A stretch of 64,000 nt of DNA, from NCBI GenBank assembly GCA_026182355.1, contig JAPFBL010000049.1:2312501-2376500 (forward strand), in the 5' to 3' direction. This stretch comes from Hermatobates lingyangjiaoensis. Its lineage: Eukaryota; Arthropoda; Insecta; Hemiptera; Hermatobatidae. Shown here piece by piece: positions 20,978 to 32,900 of this stretch. How positions within the stretch are numbered: position 1 is the stretch's first letter; every line of letters starts with the position of its first letter. A model generated the notes under the pieces. That model made no database searches and was not told the DNA's origin. It saw only the letters and a list, made by a program, of their open reading frames with translations. The translations under genes and the position numbers were made by a program.

Positions 20978-22157
20978 CCATTAGTATGTCGGTTATTTGC
21001 GAAAGATTTGAGTTACAAGAGTCAGCGATCTTGTCCTTTATAAAATTCAATAGCCCTGTCTGTCTCAGGAGCCTGAGGATGTAAACGTCCAGGTCAAGGG
21101 ATGGATTGATATGTTGTTTCTCCTTCATCAATCTATCTCTGTACGAGTCAATCAGAGGAGGCGGGAGTGGAGCAGGAGTGAAGCTGGGAGAGGGTGATGG
21201 AAGAGGAACGGATGGTGCCAAGGGTTTGGTAAATACCGGGCAGCCCCGGTAGTTCGCAGGATGAGCTTCTTTACAGTTGACACAAACTGGTTGTGTCTCT
21301 TTAGGAGTGGGACAGGAGGAATAGTGGTGGCCACCCGGGCAAGGGATACAGCGAGGAGCCTCTCTACACCAGGTCTGGGTATGTCCCAGGCGTTGGCACT
21401 TGAAACACTGGGTTGGCCCTGGTCTCCTCCAAAACTCCTCAACCGTCACAGCGATACCAAGGCAACTATACACCGTTGTGAAATTTTTGGAACAGGATCC
21501 GTCTCAACAGTGAGTTCAAAATCTGCGAGAGGTCTAGGGACACAGTCATTGGAAAACCTAGGTCTTCTTGAAATTAACTGCCTCGCTCTCGTCTTGAAAC
21601 CCTTTGTCAGCAAGTCTTTTTCCAGGTCGGTCGGGTCGGTGTCTGTAGGTTATCAAGCAAGTTATCCAACAGAGAGAAAGGATTCTGGGTGATTGGTATA
21701 TTGATTTTTGTTTTCCTAGAGGACCGGGTGGTGGGTCGAGGAGTCTTGGGGAGAAGGGAAGAGGATTGGTGTTTCTAGGTTTTAGAAGAACTCTTTTTGT
21801 AGAGGCAGAGAGTCTAACGCTGATAGCCGGACAGGAACTCTTCAGATAGCATCAGGATGAATTTTAGGATGAATCTACCACCAAGGACACTAGATAGACT
21901 TTGGCGTTAAATTGGATTGGCTTTGGTCTAATTAGCCTTGACTTGGGTTAAAGTTATGGAGCTGATCTATGAAGCAATTGAAGGGCAGGTAGTACACTTT
22001 GTGGAGACAGGCAGAGCAGTTGGGTCGAGAAGGCTAATCCCTTTGACGTGGGTGGACACTTGAGGGGTTGGTCAGCTTTGTCGGCAGAGCGGCTAACTGT
22101 ACACAAAGTGGCTATAGGGAGTTTATGACCTGCAAAACTAAGGAACAGCACGAGCAA
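20931..22157 (-). pseudogene. Jockey-like ORF1 (gag) with three zinc knuckles
   Basis: The readable C-terminal part (21473-20931) has CFKCQRLGHTQTWC (C-x2-C-x4-H-x4-C), CIPCPGGHHYSSC and CVNCKEAHPANYRGC. These are three CCHC-like knuckles that bind RNA. A proline/serine-rich stretch (LAPSVPLPSPSPSFTPA) and a tail overlapping the endonuclease frame by about 47 bp follow. The N-terminal half (21480-22157) is broken by stops. A 67-codon open piece at 22157-21954 probably belongs to the element start. Overlap of ORF1 and ORF2 is usual in jockey elements. Confidence 0.75.
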
Positions 22158-22394
22158 CGATGTTCACCCTACGACGTCTCAACCTAGACTGGCAGTTAAA
22201 ACCCAGTTTCAAACACAGAAATGTACTACTCTTCCACAAAATTAATGCAATTTTATACCGTTTTTCAAAGGTAGCCAAAGACTAACTTCTGTTAATGTGT
22301 AGCAGAATTCAAATTTCTGACTTTTACTCTACTGTGGCTATTGTTTTGTCTTTAAAATACTCCTTCCAATATATTTTTATAACAACCTTACAAC

Positions 22395-22457
22395 AGTTAA
22401 GAATCATAACTATGTAAAAGGATAGTTATGATTCTTAACTATCCTTTTACATAGTTT
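22395..22457. repeat. Nested short palindromes
   Basis: AAGAATCATAACT pairs with AGTTATGATTCTT, and a 20-mer AACTATGTAAAAGGATAGTT pairs with its inverse just downstream. The two hairpins overlap, as from a local template switch. Confidence 0.7.
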
Positions 22458-25400
22458 GTATTTATTTGCTATGCCACATATCATTTGAAACCAAAATTTC
22501 ATTTCAGATTTACGAGATGAGGTGAATGAATAACCACGACTACTCCAATAATTCTTGATTTACAAACTAATTAATTTATGCTATCTACTTATCATATTAC
22601 AGATATTAAAGTTATTTACTCTATTATATATGATTCAACAAAGGGTTTTTGGGAATCAATCCTTCATTTTAAAGAAATGAAATTATTTAATTATTATTGA
22701 TATTTAAATTATCATTATTATTATTATTGATTAGAAAATTAATGTTATTAATTAGTTGAACGATAATTATTATGAAACATGGTTATTAATATTCAGTAAA
22801 TTGTAAGGTTTATTAAAATGAGTCTTAAATTATTTTCTGAACATCTCACCTGTGTGTTAGAATTTCCAATGGCATCCTTCCTATATTCCATTATGCTTAA
22901 AATTTTTATAATTACTTTTAATATTTATTAATTTCTTTTCTAATTAGTTTATTAGTCATAATACAGTATTTACTTATTTAACCTCAAATTATTTAAATAA
23001 GCCACACTTTCTGTAAGATTAAGAAAAAAGGGAATCCAGAATTAATTGGTGATTTTTTATATAAATAAGGAATAAAGCTGCTCTTTTGTTTCATATATGA
23101 TAGATAAATATATATTTCAATATATGTATTTATTTAGTTCAATTTAAATTATAGTTAATTATCATGAAACAATTTTTGTAATAAGGTCAAATTAATCAAA
23201 TATTTTTAAAATTCTATAATCTCAAAGACCTCAGACATCACCTGAGACTCTAATTATTACTGAATGCAAGTAATATTCATGTATACATTATTTTTGTCCA
23301 TAACATCTACTACATTAAAATTTATATTTTACAACTCAAATTGCTTGTTATCTATTATGCAAGAAACGTTAAGGGTTTATCTTTACATAGCTCTTATTTA
23401 AGACATGTTTTAACGATAAAATCATTTTAGCAAAACATTGATTACCATAAGGTGTTTGAATACTGTATCATTTTATTCTGCTGAAATTTAGTAATATGTT
23501 GAAAGGAATGTATGTGTTACTTTATTGCCATTAAATTAAACTCAAACTTATTGCTGGCAGGTCACCAAACATTTTAATGAGTATTTCTCTTGAGAGCAAT
23601 GAGAACTAAAATCTGAAAGGAAGGCATTTTCGAAATGTAATCGAAGATTAATTACGAGTTAATTGCAACTAGTTTAAACTTTTTTCACGATGTAATTTTA
23701 TAAAGTGTTGTGTATTAATTCTTGGAGAGTCATCGTTTTTTCAGCAGCTCCTGAGCCCCCCGTTTCCGACCCCTGCTCTGGCTGATAGCAGGCTCCCCTG
23801 TAGGATAACTGATTGCTCATTAGCCCAGGGGAGATTTTTCTTCCTACAGAGCCATTTCTCGACCCTACAAAGCAATAACTACAACCAACCCATCTTCCTG
23901 TTCACCATCTTGACATCCCCCTCGACTTCACGTACTTGCAACAGCAGTTTAAATCCCAATTTCTGATAGAATAGTTTGAGAAATGATCTTTCCAACACTG
24001 GAAATATCCATGGTTGTTTCCTTTCTGTTATCTCTACTGAACACTCATCAAAACAAAGGTAACCTCTAAGCTCATACTTGGTATTGGCATAATTTGAGAC
24101 ACAGGATTTGTTTCTGTTTCCTCTTCTTAAACCAGTAATTTTGACCTGCTAATTCAATAAAAAGTACAAGTTCAAAAAAGAAACATTTATTCTAAATCCT
24201 AATATATTAAGTCTGACTTCTCCTTTGAAAGCCTCTCAAAAACCACAAAACATATGTTTAAGCTTTTACCGTCTCTGATTCCCACCATTTGGTTTATTTC
24301 TGGGATCCTATTAAACCTTAATCTGAGACTAAAGAAAAAAATCCGTGTACCGCTCTCATTATGCTTACAGATTTCTTTCACCACATTTTCACCTTATTAC
24401 TAAATACGGACCTAATTTTTTTAAAATTTTACTTTTATACCCTTCCTTATGTAACACATAGAAATCTACTCCCTATAATCTTCATACGTATAGGAAGTTA
24501 TAAAACCCTTTACTAAAACTTTCCAAAAAATCACGGAAATTCTAAATTAAAATTAAAATTTAAATTATCGGATTAAAAAAAATTAAAATTATCGGATGAT
24601 AATTCATCTGAATACCAAAAATAGTGATTTCTAGTTACAGATTAATGATGATGGTTTAAGAAATTCTGAGAATTTGTTCAGGCTGTATTAAGTGTATAAA
24701 CCTGTAAGATTCATCATTGATAATATTATCTCAGAATACTGTCCAAATTGCACTTCATGAGAAACTTCTATTCAGAAATCCAAAAACGCCTTGTATCATA
24801 TCAGCCCCTTGAACTGAGGAAGTGAAGCAACAACATTTTACAATTAACATTGCGTGCTGGTACTCAACATTTTCCTGAAACTGAAGCAAGCAACATCTTT
24901 AAGTGAACCTGTTGTAAACTTTCGGACTAAATTTCCGTTATTATTTTAATTACTGCTTTGCTTTTCTCAATTGTTCTGAAAACATCAAGACAATAACAGA
25001 GGAAATCAGTCGTTCAAGATAATACACCATACTCTTTTTTTTATCATATTAGTCACTAAAGTTTATTGCACAAAAATCAGAGAATTTTTTTAAAGAAATA
25101 CTGTTTAAAAAAATGTTTAGTTATTTTCGCTATTTTAAGTGTAGTATAACATAAGTTGTGGATGCACAATCTACCTCTAGTCACCAAGAACTGGAGGTTA
25201 CATCTACTATTTAGTGGCACTCGCAGTAGGAGTAGCTGTTTTAGTAGTTGTGGTTGTAGTACTGGTGATGGTGTAGTATTAGTAGCATGAGGTGAAGAGG
25301 TTATTCAACACCAATAAAACCTTATACTCGTCCCTATAACTCGCCCCAATCTGGTGTAATCTCCCAAATCCCTCCATATAAGGCTGGAGATATCTCCTCT

Positions 25401-28400
25401 TGAAATAATTTAATTTTTCATTTATACTGCTTCTTTGTAGGGTTTAAATTTTAAATAGACTGTATTCTTTTCAGGTAGCCAGAGTGTGAAGTAGAGATTT
25501 TTCTGTCCTGCCACAGCTTTAGTACACCAAACGTTATTTATAGTCAAGAATCCTGTGATAGTCGGTGAATTCTTCTCAGTAAAAATCTTGTTGAAAATAA
25601 TAATCAAAACGTATATACCCCACATTAAATACTTTATTCCTCTTATTAGTCAGGAATATTTTTTTTTTAAATTACCAAAGAAGGTATAAGCTTTTAGGCT
25701 CACCAAGAATTCAACATGCTCTCTTCCAACCAGATTTTAAAAAGCTACTGTTATGTAGACTGAGATTTTGTAGAAAACAGACACAGTGAGTAAAAAAAAT
25801 GTAATTTTTTTACACTTACTAAATCACAACATTTTTAGTTACTAGGCTCTTTGTTGCCTCCTAACTAGTAAGCTTTCCAGAACATTACAACTCAGAAATT
25901 TCTGTGTTGCTATGGATGTGGGAAATGATGACAGTTTGTAACAAAGGTGGATAATACTGTTTGTGATATTTCTCTCCATACCACCATTTTTGTTGGGATG
26001 TGACACCGAGCTTAAACTTTTCTTACTGGTCTTTGACTGTCGTATATTTTTATATTCCGTCGGAATAGAACATCCTTGACTCCATAATCACTTCCATTGG
26101 TAATTCCTGTTGATTGTTATGATTTCTGAAATCATAAAATGTACCAAAATTTCACTTCACAAAAAAACTTTTACCAGTTTTTTTAGCTTCATCAAACGTT
26201 CAAGATTTTGATAGTGAAGATCAATATATAGACACATAAGAATCCAGAATCTAGTTATCAAAATCTAACAATGTCAACGGTAACTCGGACGATGATCATA
26301 AGCCTAACATTTGCAGTAAAGTAAGCAAAGATAACTATCTTTGGTGGAAGTTAACCCAAACATTTCAACTCAGCAAAGGTCACGTATGAAAGAAACATAC
26401 CTACTAAATGTTCAAGCAGAACCAGCCGTATATGTATTGAATCAGTATTGAACACTGATTCTTTTTCTAACATTAGATTTGTATTCAACAATCCAACGAT
26501 TAGAAATATTTAAAAGTGTACTATTGTTGAAAACCAAAGAGCATTTGCAAGCAAAAACTTGTTTCTTACACTTGATGAATTAAAAGAAATCATTTTCCCT
26601 CTAATTTAATATCGTATTATTGGAGAAAAATTCACTCATCAAAAGTATGTGAAATTTTACTTGAATGTGTTATATGATTTGTAAAACTATACTGCTCCAC
26701 AGATTTCTGAAAATTATGTAATTTATTCGCTTCGAATAAAAAAGTGAAAAAAATAAATTTATTCGCAATTACTTTTCTTTAGTGAGACCATTGTAAAATC
26801 TGTTTTCTAAAAATTTCCAAAGGTCCTTTACTTCTTTTGCAAGGTTCAGAGTAGACGAACAGTTATTACAATGTAAAGGAAAGTGCAAGTTTATTCAGTA
26901 TTTGACTAACAAGCCAGATAAATTTTGTCTGAAGTTTTAGATGTCTGTTGATCTAGAAAGAAATATTTATTCAGCTCATTTTTACATTTAGAAAAGGATA
27001 AAGGAAAAGAAGAAATGCTAACATTCCTTCAACTGCTTATCCTAAACTAATAGTACATGCGTTCGAAAGACATTAAAACATTTCGTGTATTAATTATTCC
27101 ACCTCTGTAGACGTCGCTTTCCGTCTCTCAAGAGAAAATTGGTCCTTTGTTGCCCAAATTTATCTGAATAGAGGGAAACTACCTGATGCACCAAAAAATA
27201 TACAACTTTTGCATCAAACTTTTGCTTTAATGTCAAGAAATAAATATTATACTGCACTAACGTTATAAAAGTGGTAAAACCAAAACTCCGTTTTTTATAA
27301 AATACATTACATGAACTTTAGGGGTCCTGGCAAGAAATAAAACTAAGAAGAATGAAACTACCCTTACACAACAGAAATAAGGTAAAAGTGAACGTAATGG
27401 ATCAAATCTTAGGTTGTTTTCTGAAAATTTCTAGACATTGTCTTATAAACACCCAGATACTTTACATAATTGTTTAAAACTCTACAATTAGTTTATGAAT
27501 TTTTTATTAAAAGGTTACATGAATTTTGTTTTTAGTTTGCTTTTAGAAACATCACGTAAATTTAATAAACCTCCCAATAAATTATACTATTTTTTTAATG
27601 AAAACTAAAATGTCAAATATCTTAAAAAACTATAGTTTTCTTGAAAACCTGTTTCATTTTTAATCATGATGAACTGTACTGCTTTCAAAATATTCATTTA
27701 ATATTAAATCACGTTTTGAACAATGAATGAAGTAAGCAGAAAACTATTATTGTTTTTAAAACCATATAGAGTTTAGTTCGGTACATTTATTAAAATAACT
27801 GTAGTGAAAATGAAGAGTGCACAGGGGAGAGATGAAGGCTTATTGTTGAAATCTTATTAGTGGAGATTTGTATCCTGGGATTTGCTATCCGAACAAAACA
27901 AATCCATAAACCCTCCTTTTTGACAGATTTATTATTTTTGCCTTCATATCAACAATCTTACCGCTTCATTCGCGCCTTGTTGGTAAAATAGTGATACATT
28001 TATCATTTATCGGAAATTTATTAAGAAATCAGTGTAGGTTTTGAATTGCTTTTAATTTAAAACTGTAATTTTTAATACTTTATTTCAGCAATAACAACAT
28101 TTCATTATGGCTTCTTCAATTTCCTAATTCCTGGCGGTTAATGAACTCTTTAAATCCTATTCCAGTCATTAAGCTGCACAATTTTGAATATTTACCATCT
28201 ATAAAATACAATAATTGGAGCATTCTCTAAACACATGCCCTCTTAAAACACAACAAAGAACTTCTGAATGTTAATTGAGACATTAACAAGATTTAACAGC
28301 AGCTTTACATCATTTCTTCCCCTAAACAGTCAAATTGTTTATTACTTGAATTCAATTCCCTTAATTGTATGTATGTACCAAGTATATTTAATTAATAATT

Positions 28401-29087
28401 AAGAAGCAAAACTTCTAACTACACCTCTTAAGGTAATTCAAGAGTTTGTTGGAATCTTAGAGGATATTATTCGTAAATTGACAGCCATCAGATTTTCTCT
28501 TAAATTAAAATAAGTTTTCTCTAGTTAAGACAGTTTTCTCCTTTTCGCAAGTTCTCATCTTGGAACGAAGATGGTTAAGTCAATTTCAAATATAACCTTA
28601 ATGAACTAACTCTACCTTCAGGAGTCAGCAAAATTTAAAACATTTGGTCTCACATTCACTGTATTTAAGAACAGTTTTAATTAAAAACTTGAAATAAAAT
28701 TAAACAAAGTCCTCTAAAACAATAATGATTTTAGTAGGTCGTTGTGTAAAATAATTAGAGAATCGTTTCAATTTTCTACTTTAGTAAATTATAAATCATT
28801 ATGGTTTTCAAATTAATTAAATTAATATTTTCTTTACTTATTTAAGCTATTTTATTACATATTCCTAATTCTTAACGTTTAATTTTTTTTAAATTATCAT
28901 TAGACTTAAGGACGTAAAAAAAAATCTGGAGTGGCCAACAGTTATTGATTGGCATTGAATTTTTACATATAAGAATTTTATTCTTCGTACATCATCTCAT
29001 ATTAGGTCATTAAATCATTTCAATTTTTTTTACCGCCATTTTTCTTTGTTATCAAGGTTTGATCTAGCTTCAATAATACAACACCTT
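22458..29087. other. AT-rich intergenic DNA, nothing recognised
   Basis: Over 6.6 kb no coding motif was found on either strand. Short open frames at 24199-24384 and 25422-25625 (minus) have no family signature. A GC-richer patch at 23740-23930 could not be assigned. Confidence 0.6.
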
Positions 29088-29137
29088 TAAGCCGACGTTT
29101 CGTCTATATTTGTAGACATCTTCAGAGCTTGGTATTT
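29088..29137 (-). ncRNA. Hammerhead-ribozyme-like hairpin, best-formed copy
   Basis: On the minus strand AAGCT is followed by CTGAAGA, one extra T, and a stem II formed by GTCTA and TAGAC around a short loop. GAAAC, GTC and GGCTT follow. AAGCT pairs with GGCTT over 5 bp (one G-T wobble) as stem I, and GTC would be the cleavage site. Stem III would be only AC/GT without a loop, which in known cases favours a dimeric form. No PLE coding sequence is attached within about 100 bp. Confidence 0.5.
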
Positions 29138-29194
29138 GAAACAACTACACAACGGTTTGTGTTCAAATCAACTAGTGTCATATTTTTTTTTACT

Positions 29195-29990
29195 AAACCT
29201 CTAACATCAATTTTATTTTAATCCATTTATTTAAAAAAATTTCTATATCAATGCAAGGAATGTAAATAAATGTAAAAAAATATTACAAGTATACCAGGTG
29301 ATCCGTTAGTCCAAGATAAATATTCAGTTTTTATAAATTTATTGCTCTTTGTGGTAATTGAAATTTCACCATTTTTTTTTATAAATTGCTAATTTTTTGT
29401 TCAATTTTTTGGCAAAATGTCATTGTTCTTTAATGAGCATTTAGCGTCAAAAAAAGATTTTCTGAAAAGATAAAATATATCATAATGCCCCTTGGTTAAT
29501 GTAATTTTGAAAAAAATTACCGCGACTCACCTCCCACATAATGCTCTATTTTTAGGTATAATTTAATTTTGATCCGTCAGATGGTATCGCTTGTATCTTC
29601 CTCACAAGCCTTAAGATTGAATTAAAGTCAACATTTTTACATTATATTAGAAAAAAAATATTTTTAGTTGTTTTAAAATTCCTGAGAACTTTTTCATCAT
29701 GGCCTTTGCCTTTGCCATGATAATGCCAACATTTCAAGACTCTAGAGGTAGTAGTTTAGGAGAAAAAGTTGTCAAAAACACATTTTGGCAAAAAAGTGAC
29801 CTTTTCATCATACATAATTGCTCCCAAACAATAGAGCATATCTACACTATAAGGTCTGTTTTTGTGTAAAAGATTAATATGATCCATCAAAGACTACAAT
29901 GACTGTAGTGTGCACACAAACTTTTGGATACAAACCCACACACACACCCGGGCACCTGGTGCGGCTTATCCGCGTACAGCATATAACTTC
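29195..29990 (+). repeat. Unidentified dispersed repeat, copy A
   Basis: It shares ordered blocks with copies B (39685-40650, inverted) and C (56398-57360): CAATTTTAT; a stretch around AGGTGATCCGTTAGTCCA; AATTGCTAATTTTTTG; TTTAGCGTCAAAAAA; TAATGCCCCTT; TTGATCCGTCAGATGGTA; CATAATTGCTCCCAAACAAT; and a final CA-rich tract. No coding capacity is visible. Sequence divergence is considerable, so the family is old. Confidence 0.75.
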
Positions 29991-32900
29991 TGTCTTCCCA
30001 GGTGTACTACATAAGCCTGCAGTCGTCCTCTGAATGTAACACTTAAATCAATTATATCATTTTTTAATAGTATAACTATCAGTAATAGTATTTTATTTAG
30101 TAATTTATTTACTTAACTACATTTACAATGAACTTTTAAATATTTATTAGATGAAAACGCCAACGCATCTAAAACTGTTTTGCCATTTGTTTTAATTTAT
30201 AACATCATGTATATGTACTTTACAAATACATATTAATAGAATCGTTACGATCTCTGAGAAGACTAGATTAGAAAGATATTCTCTTTTGATCATTCCTCAT
30301 GATGACTTACTGTTCAATATATCAAACCTAATATTCATTTTGTTGTTTATTATCTAAAGAATACAACTACTCATGAATTTTTCAAAATTATAAAAGGAAC
30401 TGTTTTCACAAAGCTAAAATAGTTGGAAAAACATAACAGGTCAGTGCATATACTATGATGGATATATCGAACAGCAGTTTGTTGTCGGGTGATGATTTGA
30501 CTTCCACAAATGTCAGTCTGACCACATCTTTTTTGTTGTTGTCAGAAGATCTCTTCTGATCTGTTCCTGTCAACGAGCTGTTGTTCGAAATATCAATTTA
30601 AGTACTTTGTTTGTTCTATATATTATAGTTTTAAATATATAAATTAATAAGATTTAAAAAAACAATCTAATTCAATGTCAATATATTTCAAACATCTATG
30701 AGGTCATCCTCCGACAACTAACTTCAATAATTTACATAAATCTTGAATTTTTTTAACAGCAATATATAAAATTTGAATTTTAGTTATGTTATCTAGCAAC
30801 TAACATAATCTATCTTTACAACCGTCGTTACGTGTTCCAATATGTCAGAAAAAACGAACCAACATACACCAGATTTAATTTAATTAATTTAAAACAACGT
30901 TAATAATCTAATTCGTTGTCATTACTTCAACCTCTTATGGTTCTTCAATGTATAAGAAAGTGATTCATCTGGAAAAGTTGTCAATTTCCAATCGTCCATA
31001 GATATGTTATGTCCAGATCGTCATATTATCTACCCCTGCCTGATTTTCTTTCTTCTCTACTACCATATATTCTAAACTGTGTTCTATCTTTAGCAGGTGA
31101 AAGTAGAATAACAACATTCTAATGCAGGCCTTCTCAACCCTTGTTTTCTTGTAGAACATCTTACCTTTTTGCTTGTGAAATCAGCCTTACCATCTGATAC
31201 CTTATCATAAGGTCATATATGTATGACTTAGGAAACCTAATAAAGGGCATGAAAATTGTCAAAAAATGAAATATTAAAAAAATGAAAAATCTGTCAAATA
31301 ATCATAGTATCAACATTAATTCAAAGTTCAAAAAATTGTTTTTTTACTTCAACAAACCTTTTCTTTTTTACAAATTTCTAAATCTTATGCCAACAAATTG
31401 TAACTAAAATAAATTTGGATTTAAGAAAGAACAGTATAACATTTTAAAATATTTGGTTATGACAAATTTAAGAAAACCTTTTGTCTGATCTTCTAAGGCA
31501 GTTTGAATATTTTAACGGTCTGCTTGTTTACTGAATTGTGAATGAACCTTAATGTATACCTTGGACCCGACTTCTAAATTACTTTTTTGATTTGTGGACC
31601 CACTTTAAGCCTCTGTTAAGGCTTCAGTTTCATGTAGAACGTTTGGAACCTATGTTCTAATTGTCCATAGATCAATTTATTTGTCCATCCATCAATATTG
31701 GAGTGTAGAGGTTCCTCATCAGTCTGTTTATGGTAACTTTTGCTATTAGTATTGTATTTTGGTAGATATGTTAATCTTGAGATATGATATTAACTGGGAT
31801 ACAGTAATGATCAAAGGAGTTAAGAGTAAATTAGGTAAAGGGTTAAAAGACAAAAGAATGAAAAATTTTGGTGGATTGTGCGACATCTACTTGATAGTGT
31901 TGAAATAGCTCTGCGCTTAAGGCATGAGAGCGAAAACAAAGCCTGAAGTTTGCAACTGAACACTTTACAGTCTCTGATGTAAAAGCATATCCATTAATTT
32001 CTGTTTACTGCATGAACAGCTTACTACTTGTACAGTATAATAAAAAATTAAAAATAAGGCTGCATAGAAATAAGTTTTATGAACTAGTATCAACACATTT
32101 GAACAATTAGTGTTCTTCAGATTACTTGTAAAATACAGTTACAGATAATAGTTTGAATGAATGTAGTAAACAAGGTCATATCTTTAGTTTCAATAAAATG
32201 ACATGCCAGCTTAGAAGAAGGTGTGAAACGGGTAGGTGTCATAGCTAGACCGCGAGTGCACGGAGGAAAATGGAGATTGTGGTAAAGGAGAGAGAAACGA
32301 ATGTGAATATGGGGAGGTAGATGTCTCCACAGTTATGGTACTAGCTTACAACGGAAGTTTAACAAGAGAATATTGTGATTAAATAGACTATTCTTACTTT
32401 TTATGGATAAATGACTAAATTTGAAGAAAATCCGTATTTGTCCATTCAAAGAAAAAGAATGAAGGCATAAGGATTGATTCATATCGTATACTTATAAATT
32501 AGATGTCCAAAATTATTAGCTAAACTGAAAGGTGTAGAGTTTCTGTGAGTCCTAAAGTCAATATCCTTTATAATAAAGTTTTTTTGCAAAATGTTACAAT
32601 CATTGTTTGTTATAACCAGGTTTACTTAGTATAGTGCAGTTTTTAATGTGATAAAGATTCTTTTCTCAAACGATCTGTGATTCCAATGTCAAAGTATAGC
32701 TATTTTCACGAGGCAATTTGTCTACCTTGTGATCCAGAAAGGTCCATTTTTTTTTGAGGTTAATGAGATTTTCGAATCAACTTCCATTTCAAAACTGACT
32801 GTGTCAGTCTGTAAACTAAATGAGGTCATGTCTAAACTAAATGTCTAAACTTTTGAGGTCATAGTATCTTGAAGATCAACTACTACTAAAACTCCATTTG

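Larger units (their letters stand above)
18410..22200 (-). mobile_element. Jockey-like LINE, nearly full length but RT core deleted
   Basis: On the minus strand the order is gag-like ORF1 with zinc knuckles (about 22160-20931), AP-type endonuclease (20977-20100) and RT pieces (about 20035-18660). A 3' untranslated region then runs to roughly 18410 and includes a hairpin (ATGCAC/GTGCAT, 18413-18428). No clear poly-A tail or target duplication is visible, so the end coordinates are estimates. The RT palm with its catalytic aspartates is missing and there is an 86-bp inverted duplication, so it cannot move on its own. Confidence 0.8.
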
